In this document: piece by piece, positions 1 through 10,480 of the stretch
Position numbering within the stretch: the first letter of the stretch is position 1
Layout: each line of letters opens with the position of its first letter
Assembly: GCA_001910725.1 (NCBI GenBank)
Contig: MJGA01000005.1
Location: 930,001-994,000 of the forward strand
DNA length: 64,000 nucleotides
Direction of reading: 5' to 3'
From: Phanerodontia chrysosporium
Lineage: Eukaryota; Basidiomycota; Agaricomycetes; Polyporales; Phanerochaetaceae
Program-made: the position numbers and the translations under genes
Notes under the pieces: generated by a model
Database searches by the model: none
Told to the model about the DNA's origin: nothing
Seen by the model: only the letters and a program-made list of their open reading frames with translations

Positions 1-872
1 GACGCGAGGGTATCGACGTTGTTGAACCAGCGCAACCCTGCGTCACCCTCGTCTTCCGCGAGCTTGTCGAGCACCATCAGGTACTTGAGAGCGTCTGCGA
101 TGCGCGTCCCGATGCGGTGCGCCTCCTCGGGATCCTGGGCCTCGTCGTCCTTCTGCACCTCGGCAAGAAACGCCCCGAGCGTGTCTGCGAGGAAGCCGTC
201 GAGCGACGTCGAGCCTGCCGTCGTCGCGCCCGCGGCACCGTTTGGCACGGCATATGACGTCTTCACGCCCGTGACGCTGAGGCGCGGCGCGGCGGCGTCC
301 GCACGGTTGACGGCGAGGTTCATGTCGATGACAATCACCTTCCCGCCGAGGATGAGCGTGATGTGCCCGTCCTTCTCCTCCTCGCGAAAGGCCTCCATCC
401 CCGCAGAAGTGCCCCATGCCTCGAAGCGCGAGATGCACCACTCTGCGAGCGCGCCCCGGTCGAGAGGAATGTCCTCGCCATACAGGATCCCGAGGCGTTT
501 CCGCAGGATGTCCGTGCTTTTCCGGATGGTTTGTTCGGCCTACTAGTCTCTAACATGAGTATCCGCGGCGCTACAGGATGACAGGGACCTGACATTGTGC
601 ACGGTATGCGCGATGTTCGTCTGCTGCTTGAAGAGCGAGAACAGCTTCGGGTTGTTCATCGGCAGCGTGACGTGCGTGTTCAACGTCGCAGAGATCTGTG
701 CCGTCGCGTCCACAAGCTCGCGCAGCATCTTTATAGAGTCCGCTGAATCGCTCGAGAATGGATGCGTCGACTGCGATGGGAAGGCGTCGTGCGAGCTGAA
801 CTCTTCCACGAGCGACAGGATGGTTCGTGCACCCGCGCTGCTCGGACCTGGCTGGCTCGAGGATAGATCCAT
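1..872 (-). CDS. MED1: Mediator complex subunit 1 (Med1-like), 3' end cut off by window
   Basis: Likely a subunit of the Mediator complex, which links transcription factors to RNA polymerase II in the nucleus. Exon 1 (872-594) encodes an N-terminus with the segment LRELVDATAQISATLN. Exon 2 (539 to beyond position 1) encodes DILRKRLGILYGEDIPLD, then ITLILGGKVIVIDMNLAV, then LKYLMVLDKLAEDEG. The order (helical start, a glycine-containing beta segment ending in an acidic-hydrophobic strand, then a helix ending in LDKL) matches the fungal Med1 N-terminal domain as I know it. The intron is about 54 nt with donor gtcagg and acceptor tag and keeps the frame. The ATG at 872 is the first in frame. The C-terminus lies outside the window. 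Assignment rests on remembered family pattern, not a search. Confidence 0.66.
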
Positions 873-1224
873 GGCGGCACACCAGTATCTAGGACATGTG
901 AATGAAGTAGGAAGATTCGCGTCTGAATATATGCTACATACCAGACTCGGTCGACGCGTTGCTCGTGGCGGTCAAGCAAGAAGATAGGATTAGCGCGCAC
1001 GTCGCGATCGCTGGTGCAGGTTTCCCACGCCACGACGAACAGACCACTCGTGCGCGTCGCGCCCGACATTGAAGTAGACGACGTTCGGCGACCCTAAATT
1101 TCTTATCGTTAAACTTCACATCTACAAACATGGTATGTTTACAGGTACGCTGTAATCACTACTACTATTACATAGTTCCAGGGAGGCCGGAATGTGCCTT
1201 TCCAGTAGATCCATGATGTTGCAC
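873..1224. other. Intergenic, Med1 5' side / sulfite oxidase 3' side
   Basis: Holds the Med1 promoter and the 3' UTR of the sulfite oxidase gene. A minus-strand reading frame from 1069 to about 960 could look like an upstream exon. However, joining it to the Med1 start across the obvious 53-nt GT-AG segment creates a stop codon, so I treat it as leader or chance. Confidence 0.5.
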
Positions 1225-3470
1225 CTAGTCCTCGGGCTCGCGCGGGTTCTTCTTGTACGCCGCCTCGTACTCTTCGTAGGGCTCGACGCCATACTCCAGA
1301 GGCTCAGTGAGAGGGAAGAAGCTCTGGCCGCGCTCCTCGAGCTCCTTGAGGCGTGCGGCCGTGGCCGGGCGAGAACGATTGACACTGTAGAGCTTGATAC
1401 GGTGCGCAGAGGAAGTGACATGGAGGTCCCAGCTTTATTATGATAAGAGAAGTGTCCACACCAGTGTGCGAGTGGGGCGACTCACTTCCAAGCAGAACGA
1501 ACATATGTCGGCTCCGTGTTGTTCGAAGAGTCCCATGTGCGGACACAGAACTCGAGCCAGCCCTCGGCGTCGACGGGGACCTCAATCTCCCAGAGTCGCC
1601 AGGCGTGGTAATGCTGCCGTGCCCGTCAACACACAAGGTCACTAATGGACATATGGTCCTTACTTTCTTGGTCAAATTTTCGGGAGGCACAGCGTACCAA
1701 ACATGACCACTGCGAACGAGGTTAAGGCATGGCTGTTGGCACTGATATCGGGAATGCTTACCCGTCTGGACTGATCTCCACGCGCTCGACCCAGTTTCCG
1801 TTGCCGCTATATGCCCAGCCTTTGAGTGTAATCTTGCCATCGTGGATGATCACGTCGCCACTTCCAGGAGAAATGATAGCACTCCTAAACATCATATGTT
1901 TATGAACATTCAAACCTTGCTGGACTTTTTGAAGTACGCACGAGACGGGCATAGCCTGAATGGAAAAGCCGTTGCTAATCTTGACATTCTGCTTTCCAAT
2001 CTGAAAGGTGCGAGTCAGCATATGTACATGGAACTAAATCGGTCGTCGAGCATTTGCTCACCTGTTGGGTATAGTAGAGGTACTCCTGGCGCTGGACGGG
2101 ACCCAAGCTCGGTTCCTCCAGTGCATTAATCCGATACACCCACTTGCAGCTACGCGCACCGATGTAGCCGGTGACGACAAGGCGAAGCGGAGCGCCGTGA
2201 ATCTTGGGCAGTGGTTCGCCGTTCATTTCCCACGCGAGAAGAACCTCCTCGTTGTTCCGGACCTTGCGCCAGGGCACTGAGACGGCGTAGTTGTACACCT
2301 CGCCCTTCTTGAAGTACGTGTCTGCGCCAATGAACTCGAGATGCTTGCACTCCGGGAGGATGCCGCCACAGGCGTGCTTCAGCACTTTCTTGAGGGGAAC
2401 GCCTCGGTATACAGCCGTGCCGCTAAGGAGAGATGAGAAGAATCCAGGCCAACCCAAGAAGTGCGTACATGGCTCCCTCGCCCCAAGGGCGTTGATCACT
2501 AATGCAACGTTAGTATGGATAATGCCATTTCGAGGTGACTCCAGACTTACGCTCATCACCGTCGCCTGGGTACACTTCGATCTGCTCACGCCGCCTCGTG
2601 CCACTGCATTGAATGGTAACAGTTACCTCCGCTTGCCTAGCAATTGTCAGAATGCATCTATGCCCGTCGAATATGAGAAACCTACGGGAATTTGCTCGGG
2701 TCCTTCAGATCCTTCATGGTCAGCTTGACAGGCGTCTTCACCAGGCCGCCGATCTCAAGCTCGAATGCGTCCTCCTCAATGTCGGGGACGCCGCCGTGGT
2801 TGCGAATGCTAGCACAAAGTCAGATGTGCACCCCCTAAGATGCTGCGTGGGGCGTACAAGTGGTGCTTGTTCTGGGTAATCTTGCCGTCACCGAGCAAGT
2901 ACTGCGGGCGTGTCTCGCCGTTGTACGGAAAGTCGAGGAGGTGCAGCATGTCGTGTTTCTCCTTCTCGACCATCTCCCAGCTAAAGTCCACGATGGACTT
3001 CAGCCCGAGGGCCTCATGGTACTCCTTCCAACGGTGTCCAATAAGGACGGGGTTGGTCTTGGGGAGCGGCTCAAACTGGAACTCTAGGGTGCATAGTCAG
3101 CAACTGCACTACGTGCAGAATATTTCACCGTTCGAGACCGAGATATCATGTCGTCCGTAAGCCGCCACGATGTCTCGCGCTCTCACGTCGGCAATGATGT
3201 CATGGCTGCAGACATCTCCGACGGCCTCGACGACGACGACGAGTGCAGACTCACCGGGGAAGCCAGAGAACTTTTTAGTTCTCAAAATCTCGGAGGCGAT
3301 GCGTTTGCGCTCAGGGTATTTCTCCCATTCGATGTAGCTGGAAGTCACAGTGTTCAGCACCCACTTACGATTGACGCCATGAACGCTTACCCTTTCCAGC
3401 CAGGCCGCTCCTCTGGGAACAGCTTGCTGAGAGGCACACCGTTGTAGGTCTCTTCTGCGAGCGCGGACAT
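1225..3470 (-). CDS. Sulfite oxidase-type molybdopterin oxidoreductase (one apparent frameshift)
   Basis: Molybdenum-cofactor enzyme that would oxidise sulfite to sulfate. There is a Moco-binding domain with the catalytic cysteine in VTIQCSGTRR, then EFIGADTYFKKGEVYNYAVS, WEMNGEPLPKIHGAPLR and GYIGARSCKWV. A Mo-oxidoreductase dimerisation domain follows (KGWAYSGNGNWVERVEISPDG region, then WNWDLHVTSSAHRIK). There is no cytochrome b5 domain and no targeting peptide, so the layout resembles plant-type sulfite oxidase rather than nitrate reductase. I count about ten exons, starting 3470-3391, 3337-3255 and 3083 onward, all with short GT-AG introns; the start is the ATG at 3470 (MSALAEETYNGVPLSK). 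The frame breaks between DELINA and WGEGA: one extra C/G at 2487-2489 (a 3-base run) restores the family sequence and allows splicing into GTAVYRGVPLKK. All other exons join cleanly. Confidence 0.88.
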
Positions 3471-4010
3471 GGCGAGTGGAAGCTGATGGTGGTGCAAGTC
3501 AAAGGTAGGGGTATCTCACGAGCGAGAGTCTTGGAGGGGCACCATAATATATGCGTCGCCGGCGTTTGCCTCCTGTGGCGAGAAGACGGGGGCTTCGCGA
3601 GCGACGGATGCAGATTGGTTCACGTCCCTATTCCGCCCTCGCCCAGCCAACATACCGAGCCCAGAATATTGTGTATACTTCGTGTCCGAGTCGGGCAATG
3701 ACCAAGTGCAACCCGTTACTAGCAGCGAATAGGCGATTTACGCGAGGCTTTCCGGCCTGCGGGTCGGTCACACACGGGGAGACCTTTCGCCGCCGTACCG
3801 TCGTACCGTCGTGTGAGGATGGCTCGCCCATATCGCATTGACAGCAGAAGGGCAAGCAGGCCGTAATGCGCCTCAGCCCCATGATCCAGATGAGAACGTA
3901 GTCAATGCATTGCAGAGCGACAGAGAAGACGCGACCTGTGTATGTAAGACACCACGCTGCACATCGCAGGACTGTCAAAGAGCGCACAAACAACGGTCGT
4001 GCGAGCCGTG
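3471..4010. other. Intergenic, no gene seen
   Basis: Holds the promoter of the sulfite oxidase gene and the 3' UTR of the next minus-strand gene. Open frames exist on both strands but show no conserved motif, no plausible splicing partner and no skewed composition. Confidence 0.5.
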
Positions 4011-4763
4011 TCACTCCGAGTCCTCCTTCGCGGTTGAGCTCGGGTCAGCTGCGTCCTTGGGCCGCGCGCGGAAGCGCGCGATCTTCTGGCCGAGCTTGCT
4101 CTGCTCGTCCTCGCCGCCACGGGCCTTGCGCTCGCGCACGTACACGCGCAGCTTCTGCGCGTGCCTCTGCACGACCTCGGCGATCTTCACGCGGTCCTGC
4201 GCCGAGAGGCCTTCTTCACCGACAGCCTCGCGGCCCTCGGCCGCAGCGGCTGCACGAGACTCGGCGATGATCGCCTCAATGTCGTCTACCGCACCAAAGA
4301 TGATGCGGTCGATGTCCTCCTCGTGCGAGCCTTGGAACTGGGCGACCATGTCTACGAACGCGTCGGGCACGGGCCCGGAGTGCGAGCGTGAGATGCGGCG
4401 GAGGAAGGCGACAGCGTCGGCGGGCGTCCGTGGCTTTGTCTCAGACCAAGCCGCACGGACTTGATTGTACTTCTCCTTGGTTGCTTGGCCCTCTGCACCA
4501 GGGCTTGTAGGCCGGAGAAGCGATAGAAAGCATATGCTTCGGACACGATGTCAAATGAGGGTATCCTCTGAGAGCAGGATAGACTCACCTCCGACGAGCG
4601 TCGACACTGCTCCTAGTCCTGCAGCCGCTACATGCGACGCGACGCTACCTCTGAAACCAGACTGAGAGCTACTGGTCTGGACGCTACGCGTGCGCGCGGA
4701 GAATCTCAGAGGAGCGCGGTAAGGAACCAGGCCACGATGAAGAACGCGGGCTGCAGAGGCCAT
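4011..4763 (-). CDS. Small predicted mitochondrial protein of unknown function
   Basis: I do not recognise the family. Two exons: 4763 to about 4596, then an intron of about 105 nt (gtgagt to gtgcag, phase 1), then to the stop at 4011. The N-terminus (MASAARVLHRGLVPYRAPLR) is rich in Arg and Ser with no acids for about 40 residues, a classic mitochondrial presequence. An Ala/Gly-rich, mildly hydrophobic stretch follows. The body has helical segments (EEDIDRIIFGAVDDIEAII; VKIAEVVQRHAQKLRVYVRE) and a basic tail. Mature length is about 180 residues. The acceptor was chosen because it alone gives a continuous helical frame. A TATATTATA box lies about 40 bp upstream of the ATG. Confidence 0.62.
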
Positions 4764-5367
4764 TGCTGCCAGCTGTGGATTGTTGTACTCATGCCGACGG
4801 CCTATAATATAGGCCAGGAGGGAGGTGGGACATGAAGGAGGGGAGGAAAGAGCCGCTTCTGCCGTCCGAGCACGTCAGCATCAAGTTCGGTCGGCGGCGG
4901 CGCCAAACGGCTTCGCGCGCGCGTCCGTGACGCGGCGCAGCGGCAGCTCGTCTCTTGCCGTCGTCTACTGCGTCCGTCTCACAGGTCGGTAGGTCTGCTG
5001 GAACGAAGTTGCTCATTCGGGACTGTACAGGGACTCTTTGCCATGTAGCAAACGCAACAAGCTGAGAGAAGCGTTGGCCACGCGCCGATCCCGCTAGTAC
5101 GGTGTGCCACTCCGCCTTTCTAGAGTCTGGACCCTCGTTGCTCTTATCCGCCAGGTGAGAGACGACGCACAAATGCTTTGTATCTTTGTGCCCGAATGTG
5201 GCCAGCGACCTAGTTGCGAGATCCCGGGACCAAAGACTCGTGTGGCCTGTGCACTCTCGCTTTCGGTGGCCCACCCTGCAACAAGCATATAAGCCCAGGT
5301 TACGTACGATGCAGCCGCACTATCACACATATCACTCTACCACGACGTTACCCAACTTTTAGCTGCA
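4764..5367. promoter_or_regulatory. 604-bp divergent promoter region
   Basis: Separates two divergent genes (start at 4763 on minus, 5368 on plus). It contains a TATA-like box at each end (4803-4811 minus; 5288-5293 plus, CATATAAG about 80 bp before the plus-strand ATG). I see no other motif I can name. Confidence 0.5.
4803..4811 (-). promoter_or_regulatory. TATA box for the 4763 minus-strand gene
   Basis: TATATTATA on the minus strand, about 40 bp upstream of the ATG at 4763. Inferred from sequence and distance only. Confidence 0.5.
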
Positions 5368-6609
5368 ATGGCTGAACAGACCCACTCTACTATGGCCCAG
5401 GTGGCCTCCGTTTCTCAATCGGCACCTGAGCGACCGCCCAGGAACCCTAGCCGACCAAACTCTCTGTCTGAGGACGACCTCTGGAAGGACGTCAACAAGC
5501 TCTGCTTGGAGGCCGTTGTATACACCGAAGATCCTGCCTCGGTTGAGGAGGGAAAGCCTAAGGAGCCTGCTCCTACTTCTCAGGTCTCCGATTCCAACTC
5601 CAAGCCTACATCTTCTCGCAAGTCTACAATCCGCCGCAAGCCCGTGCCCCGCTTCGAGGATGTTGATGACACCGCCGTTGCCTCTGCACCTGCACACAAG
5701 CTTTCTGTGGGGAAACCCGATATCCATCCGGAGGCCGATAGCTCTACATCTGCCAAGGAAACCACACCCACAGATCAGGAGACTGTACCTACCGGCACGC
5801 AGTCCAAGTCATCCTCCCGCAAGGCCACGATCCACCGCAAGCCGGTTCCGCACTTCGACGACCTCGCCGACCTCGTCGCCGAGCACGAGCGCAAGAAATC
5901 GGTGGAGGCCTCTACACGCTCAGCTCCAGACACCACGACCACGACCACGCCTCGAACATGCGTCTTTACGTGCCCACACTCCGGCACTAGCACCGCGCTC
6001 ACAGCTCTGCCGAACCAGGGACGCGACGTGGGTGCGCCCGCGCCTCCGTTGATGACCGGCCCTGCCTTCGCCGAGCGTGCCGGGAGCACCGTCGTGCACA
6101 TCGCGGTGCGCACGCCCGCGGGGTCTGACGCTGCACCGGCGGCGCCGTGCGCGCGCGCCTGGGCGCTCGCGTGGTTCCTGCGCGACGGCGCCGCCGAGTT
6201 CGCGCGCGGCGCCGCGGCGATGCGCGTGCTGCGCCTGCAGGACAATCTCTGTGCGTACACGTACGCGGGCCCCGCGGGCGCGCTGCTCGGCGAGGGCGGC
6301 GACGACGGCGGGCACGCGCTCGTCGCTGTGGGCGCGCTCTCGCGTGCGCAGCGCGTGCAGCTCGAGCAGCTCGCGGAGACGATTCCCGTCATGGGCCTTG
6401 AGTGCGGCGGCATGCCGGATCCCCAGGTGTGGAGCAGCCAGCACTGGGTGACCGAGCTTCTGAGGGCTGCTGTGGCGCACGGGCTCTTCGAGGGCGCTGT
6501 CGTTGAGGAGGCTGTCAACAAAGCGAGGCAGGTTGCTGGCTACGAAGCCCACCTGCAACGCAAGAAGGCGAGCATGAACTTGGGCAGCACCGTCAAGTGG
6601 CGTGCCTGA
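5368..6609 (+). CDS. Unknown single-exon protein with internal repeat
   Basis: 413 codons without an intron, unusual here where most genes are split every 100-300 bp. The N-terminal half is disordered (Ser/Thr/Pro/Glu). It carries the same basic motif twice: SSRKSTIRRKPVPRFED and SSRKATIHRKPVPHFDD, about 60 residues apart, each followed by an acidic segment. From about residue 190 the protein becomes Ala/Gly-rich and folded-looking: WALAWFLRDGAAEFARGAAA, then RLQDNLCAYTYAGPAG, then VWSSQHWVTELLRAAVAHGL and a helical basic tail. I do not recognise the domain. The repeated basic motif could be a short linear docking or phosphorylation site, which is inference only. The start is the first ATG after a TATA box at 5288. 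Confidence 0.72.
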   Translation: MAEQTHSTMAQVASVSQSAPERPPRNPSRPNSLSEDDLWKDVNKLCLEAVVYTEDPASVEEGKPKEPAPTSQVSDSNSKPTSSRKSTIRRKPVPRFEDVDDTAVASAPAHKLSVGKPDIHPEADSSTSAKETTPTDQETVPTGTQSKSSSRKATIHRKPVPHFDDLADLVAEHERKKSVEASTRSAPDTTTTTTPRTCVFTCPHSGTSTALTALPNQGRDVGAPAPPLMTGPAFAERAGSTVVHIAVRTPAGSDAAPAAPCARAWALAWFLRDGAAEFARGAAAMRVLRLQDNLCAYTYAGPAGALLGEGGDDGGHALVAVGALSRAQRVQLEQLAETIPVMGLECGGMPDPQVWSSQHWVTELLRAAVAHGLFEGAVVEEAVNKARQVAGYEAHLQRKKASMNLGSTVKWRA

Positions 6610-6792
6610 GCCCTTATTGTTGTTTGTGCCTGCTGTATCGTATATCGCCGTGTGTAACCTACTTGTAAGCTTCGAATTGTAACATTCAATCCACGTTCTT
6701 TGCCATGCGCAGGGTGCCTGTAAGCTTTATTCTACACGTATTCATACAACTTGATTTCACTAGACCGATTACAGCGTGGCCCTCCAGACTGC

Positions 6793-7997
6793 TCATACGT
6801 CCGGAGGGAGGTCCGTGCTGGTCGTAACGTCTTTCCACTCCTCAAGCTCTTGCAGCTTTCCCTCGAGAATGCTCTTGACGTCCCTGTAGTAGTCGCTACC
6901 GAGGCCGATGGCCACAGGCGTCGGGCGGCCAGCAGCGACACCCTCACCGCGTACGACATCAATCATAACCTCGACGCCTTTTTTCGGGTCGCCGGGCTGC
7001 TTGCCATTGCGCGCTTTCCAACCTCTGTCAGCACGCGCAATACACAACACACAGGGTGAAAATACGCACACGCCAGGCCGGGGATGATCTTCTCGCTGAT
7101 CTCGCGGTAGTCGTCGATGCGCGCCTTCTCCGCGCCGCGGTGGTCCGCCGCGAGGAACGCCGTGCGGAAGTAGCCGAGCTCGAAGCAGAGCGAGCGCAGC
7201 CCGAGCGGCGCGATCTCCTTGTGCAGGCTCTCGGCGAGCGCTGCGGCGCGGTGCGTGTGTCAGCGGGCAGGTGCAGCGGGCAGGACGAGAGAGGGACGTA
7301 CAGCGCACGGCGTACTTCGTCGAGGAGTACAGGCCAAAGCCGGCGGAGCCCCTGTGTGAAACGTGAGGCCGGAGGAAGATGTGGGGAGGGCGCATGGAGT
7401 GCGTACCGCCAGCCCCCGACAGAGCCGATCCAGACGATGGTCCCAGTCTTGCGGGCGCGCATGTAGGGCAGGAACGCGCGGTTCACGTTCAGGGGTCCGA
7501 AGACGTTCGTCCTGGGCGCATATGTCAGTATATGGCATCTACCGCAGCGAGGCACTCAGAGGGACGCACTTGAACTGGTCGAGTGTCTCCTCGGGACTAG
7601 CAAACCAAGACTCGAATCAGATTTGCAGCAGGCAGATCCACAAGAAGCACCCACGTCATCTCCTCGAGCGCACCCGTTTCGATATACCCTACACACAATC
7701 AGGGCACCGTCCGAGCATCGCCCAGTTCGCGCACGCACCAGCATTATTCACAACAACATCGACACGCCCGTGTATCGCGACCGCCTTCCGCGCCACCTCG
7801 TGAAGAGTCTCGAGCGGCGCAGTGACGTCCAGCTCCAGTACGTCTGCGCCCTGCGCCTTGAGGTCCGCGAGCTTGTCGAAGGAGCGTGCGCGGGCGGTCG
7901 CGATGACGCGGTCGCCACGGCGGAGGGCGGCGAGGGTCATGTCGCGGCCGAGGCCGTACGAAGTGCCGGTGATGAGCCAAACGAGCTGCTGCGGCAT
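6793..7997 (-). CDS. Short-chain dehydrogenase/reductase (SDR)
   Basis: NAD(P)-dependent oxidoreductase of the classical SDR family; substrate not predictable. The cofactor motif TGTSYGLG is near residue 10, the NNAG motif closes exon 1, and the catalytic site shows a Ser in IGSVGGWRGSAGFGLYSSTK with Tyr-x-x-x-Lys (YSSTK). Six or seven exons are joined by short GT-AG introns that all keep frame, for example GLA joined to GWKARNGKQPGDP. Length is about 290 residues, normal for the family. The C-terminus (GSDYYRDVKSILEGKLQELEE) resembles fungal SDRs annotated as retinol-dehydrogenase-like. A TATATAA box sits about 50 bp upstream of the ATG. Confidence 0.9.
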
Positions 7998-8047
7998 GTC
8001 TGTGGGTTAGGGGTAGGTGTTCACGGTGTCCATGGTGTGCCCAGGGA

Positions 8048-8054
8048 TTATATA
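8048..8054 (-). promoter_or_regulatory. TATA box of the SDR gene
   Basis: TATATAA on the minus strand about 50 bp upstream of the SDR ATG at 7997. The rest of the SDR-helical-protein gap (7998-8443) shows nothing I can name beyond promoter and 3' UTR sequence. Confidence 0.55.
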
Positions 8055-8443
8055 CGCGCGGCGCGGTGGAGGTAGGTTAGACGCGTCGGATGCTTACCCA
8101 AGAGCAAGGCGGCGCTGCGATCCCTCCGTGACGCGCCCTGCGCATTCCCGTGATGGCCGATCACGCGTCGCCTCCGTCCTCCGTCCTGCTCCTTTCGCAG
8201 CAACGAAACCTGTCTATCATCCGCATGGTCACTGCATACTCAGCATCATCCATGTCGGCTAGCTCAACAGGCCTCGTCGCACGCAGACATGAAGACGTGT
8301 TCCCTTACCGCTCTGACACGATGTCTTTCTCAGACAAGCCTCGGTCGGTCCGACCAAGAGGGGATTAGAGTCCTGGTATCTTTCGCAAAGCTAATGTACA
8401 ACCACGGTGAGACACAGTCCGAATATTACACCTTGTCTGGATA

Positions 8444-9827
8444 TCATGAAGACTTGCTCTGCTTCGCTTCCTGCTTGCCCTCGTCCACAATCTTCTTTGC
8501 TTTGCCAGCCTTCTCCTTCAACACCTTCAAGACATCTTGGTATGTCTCTTCTGCGAGATGCTTTGCGTCATCGCTCTTGTCCTTCGTTAGCGCAAGCAGG
8601 GACTGTACGTCAACGTCGGACAGGTTTTTCAAAGCCTAGCCGGCCATCGTAAGCCTCAGACGATGTGGTTTCCCAGGATCAACGTACCTCTTCTCCGCCA
8701 GGCATGCTCTTGATCCAAGACTGCAGACCTTCCCAGCCCTGCTCCTCCGCCTGCTTTGCGCGCTTCTGCATGTACTCCTTCAACTCATTCAACTTCTGCG
8801 GGTCAGCACCCTCCTTGGCTACCTGGCGAATGCGCTCGACAACGTCGCTCAACGAGCTGAAACTTGCGCCTGCAGCGACGAAGGCGGCCTTGTTCTGATT
8901 GAGCAGCTCCTTCAATTCGGGGTACTTGTCGGCCTCCTTCGCGACGTTGTTCCAGACTGTCTCCTTCAGCTGCGTGCCCTTCTCCTCGACGAGCTCGCTT
9001 GCACGCTTAATGGCATCAGGCGTGTCCTTGCTCTTGGTCATAATTTCCTGGATCTGCTTTACGGTGTCGCCGACAATCTTCTTAGCCTCAGGCCCACTGC
9101 GCTCCGCAAATGCCTTCAGCTCATCGTACGAGCCGCCCAGCGTGCTCGCGAGCTGCGGATAACTCTCTTCGAGCTTGCCAAACGCGTCCGCGCCGACCTT
9201 CTTCCCAAGTGCGTTGAGCTCGGACACACGCTTGCTGACGATGTTCATGAGCTTGCCCGCAGTTGCGGCGTCCATGCCCTGGAGGCCCTTGCCCTGGACC
9301 TCCTTGAGCACGCTCGAGACGTCGTCGTACGTCGCCTGGAGGATCTTCTCGAACTCCTCTCCGTGCGTGTCGCGCAACGCGTCAATGTGATCGAACGTCT
9401 GGTCGATGTATGCGCCCGCGCCAGGCACCACGCCGGCATACGACTTGGCGACACCGCGCAGGAAGGAGAGGACCTCGTTCGGATTTTTTGGCGCCTTCTG
9501 CACGATCGACTCCTTGGCATCCTGGACGTATTCACGGACCGAGTTTGGCGGTCTGCACGGTCTGTTTCGCCCCCGAGAAGTGATACCATGCGTAACCTGC
9601 CGTACGCACGTCAGCGCAGTCAATATATGCGGCCATAAAGCACAGTTACCTCCTGCGAGGACAATGCCTCCGCCTGTAAGGCCCGCGATCATATTTGAGG
9701 AAAAGGAGTTTGGTGGGGGAGTGGACGCGCTGGACTGGAATCGCTGGCACACGCGTGCGCCTCCGACGCGACGCGCAGCGAGGCGGGAGCTGGTCCTTGC
9801 GGCTGCGATGGAACGTTGAGTGAACAT
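8444..9827 (-). CDS. Helix-rich mitochondrial protein, apolipoprotein-like repeats
   Basis: Predicted mitochondrial protein of about 440 residues, function unknown; conserved in Agaricomycetes as far as I remember. An Arg/Ser-rich presequence (MFTQRSIAAARTSSRLAARR) is followed by a short hydrophobic Gly/Ala stretch and then YAWYHFSGAKQTVQTAK. After that come some 300 residues of long amphipathic helices with almost no Trp or Cys, such as ASTLGGSYDELKAFAERSG and VEEKGTQLKETVWNNVAKEA, resembling apolipoprotein/perilipin-like helical bundles. Intron 1 (about 53 nt) leads into the YAWYHFSG exon. The reading frame then breaks near 9545: one surplus base (or two missing) lies between TAK and SVREYVQ. 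A last intron separates a basic tail ending SKSS. Unlike other breaks in the window, this one is not a simple run deletion. Confidence 0.72.
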
Positions 9828-10480
9828 GGTTGTGAATGTATGTGGGGGGATGTGAGGCGGGTCGGCGGGTGTGGGAGCCTTTAAGTACGCGGGGTGGCTG
9901 ACGGCGCTCGTGCGCGCGTCGTCACGGCATGGGGCAAAACGTCATCGCCAGCCGCGCCCCGCAGATGCGATCGACGTCATCCCCGCTTCGTCTTTGTGGC
10001 GTCCCGCCTTTCCCGCGCACATCGCTTGTCTCACGTGGCGCACCCCCCTCGGCCGCTCCCCCATGTCCAACGTCGTCGAACTATCTCCCTTGTTAACTCA
10101 TTCTTGTTGCTTAGCGAACATTACAGCAATGAACAATGATTATTTTATTTAATTTATAGGTCTTTAGTATACTGAACAGCACGGTCAAAGTTCAAGACCT
10201 CGGGAGGTACGGTAGCAACTACTGGGGACTCGTCGCGAGGCTTGAGGTTGCTATGACAGACACAGTTGGCCAACAACTGCCTTACAGGTTGTGACTTGCC
10301 TTCGTAGGCAACAGCGACCCCTTGCCTCGAGGTTTCCACGCGTTGGTCGCGTGTTACGCAGGAGTGTCAGGGTCGTCCAGCTATAAAGCCACGCGTACAG
10401 TATATCTCATCTCAATCTGCTACCAACATCCGCCATCCTTCAGAAATCACAACCTCTCCTGCTGCCAAGTCTAGAGTGAC
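9828..10480. promoter_or_regulatory. 653-bp divergent promoter region
   Basis: Lies between the start of the mitochondrial protein (minus) and the BTB gene (plus). A TATAAA box at 10382-10387 lies about 95 bp upstream of the BTB ATG. An AT-rich patch (about 10135-10160) stands out in otherwise GC-rich sequence. No other named motif is visible. Confidence 0.5.

Noticed and set aside
731..1069. Minus-strand open frame reading MSGATRTSGLFVVAWETC as an upstream Med1 exon
   Set aside because: The obvious GT-AG join to the Med1 start yields an in-frame stop, and the frame has no recognisable domain.
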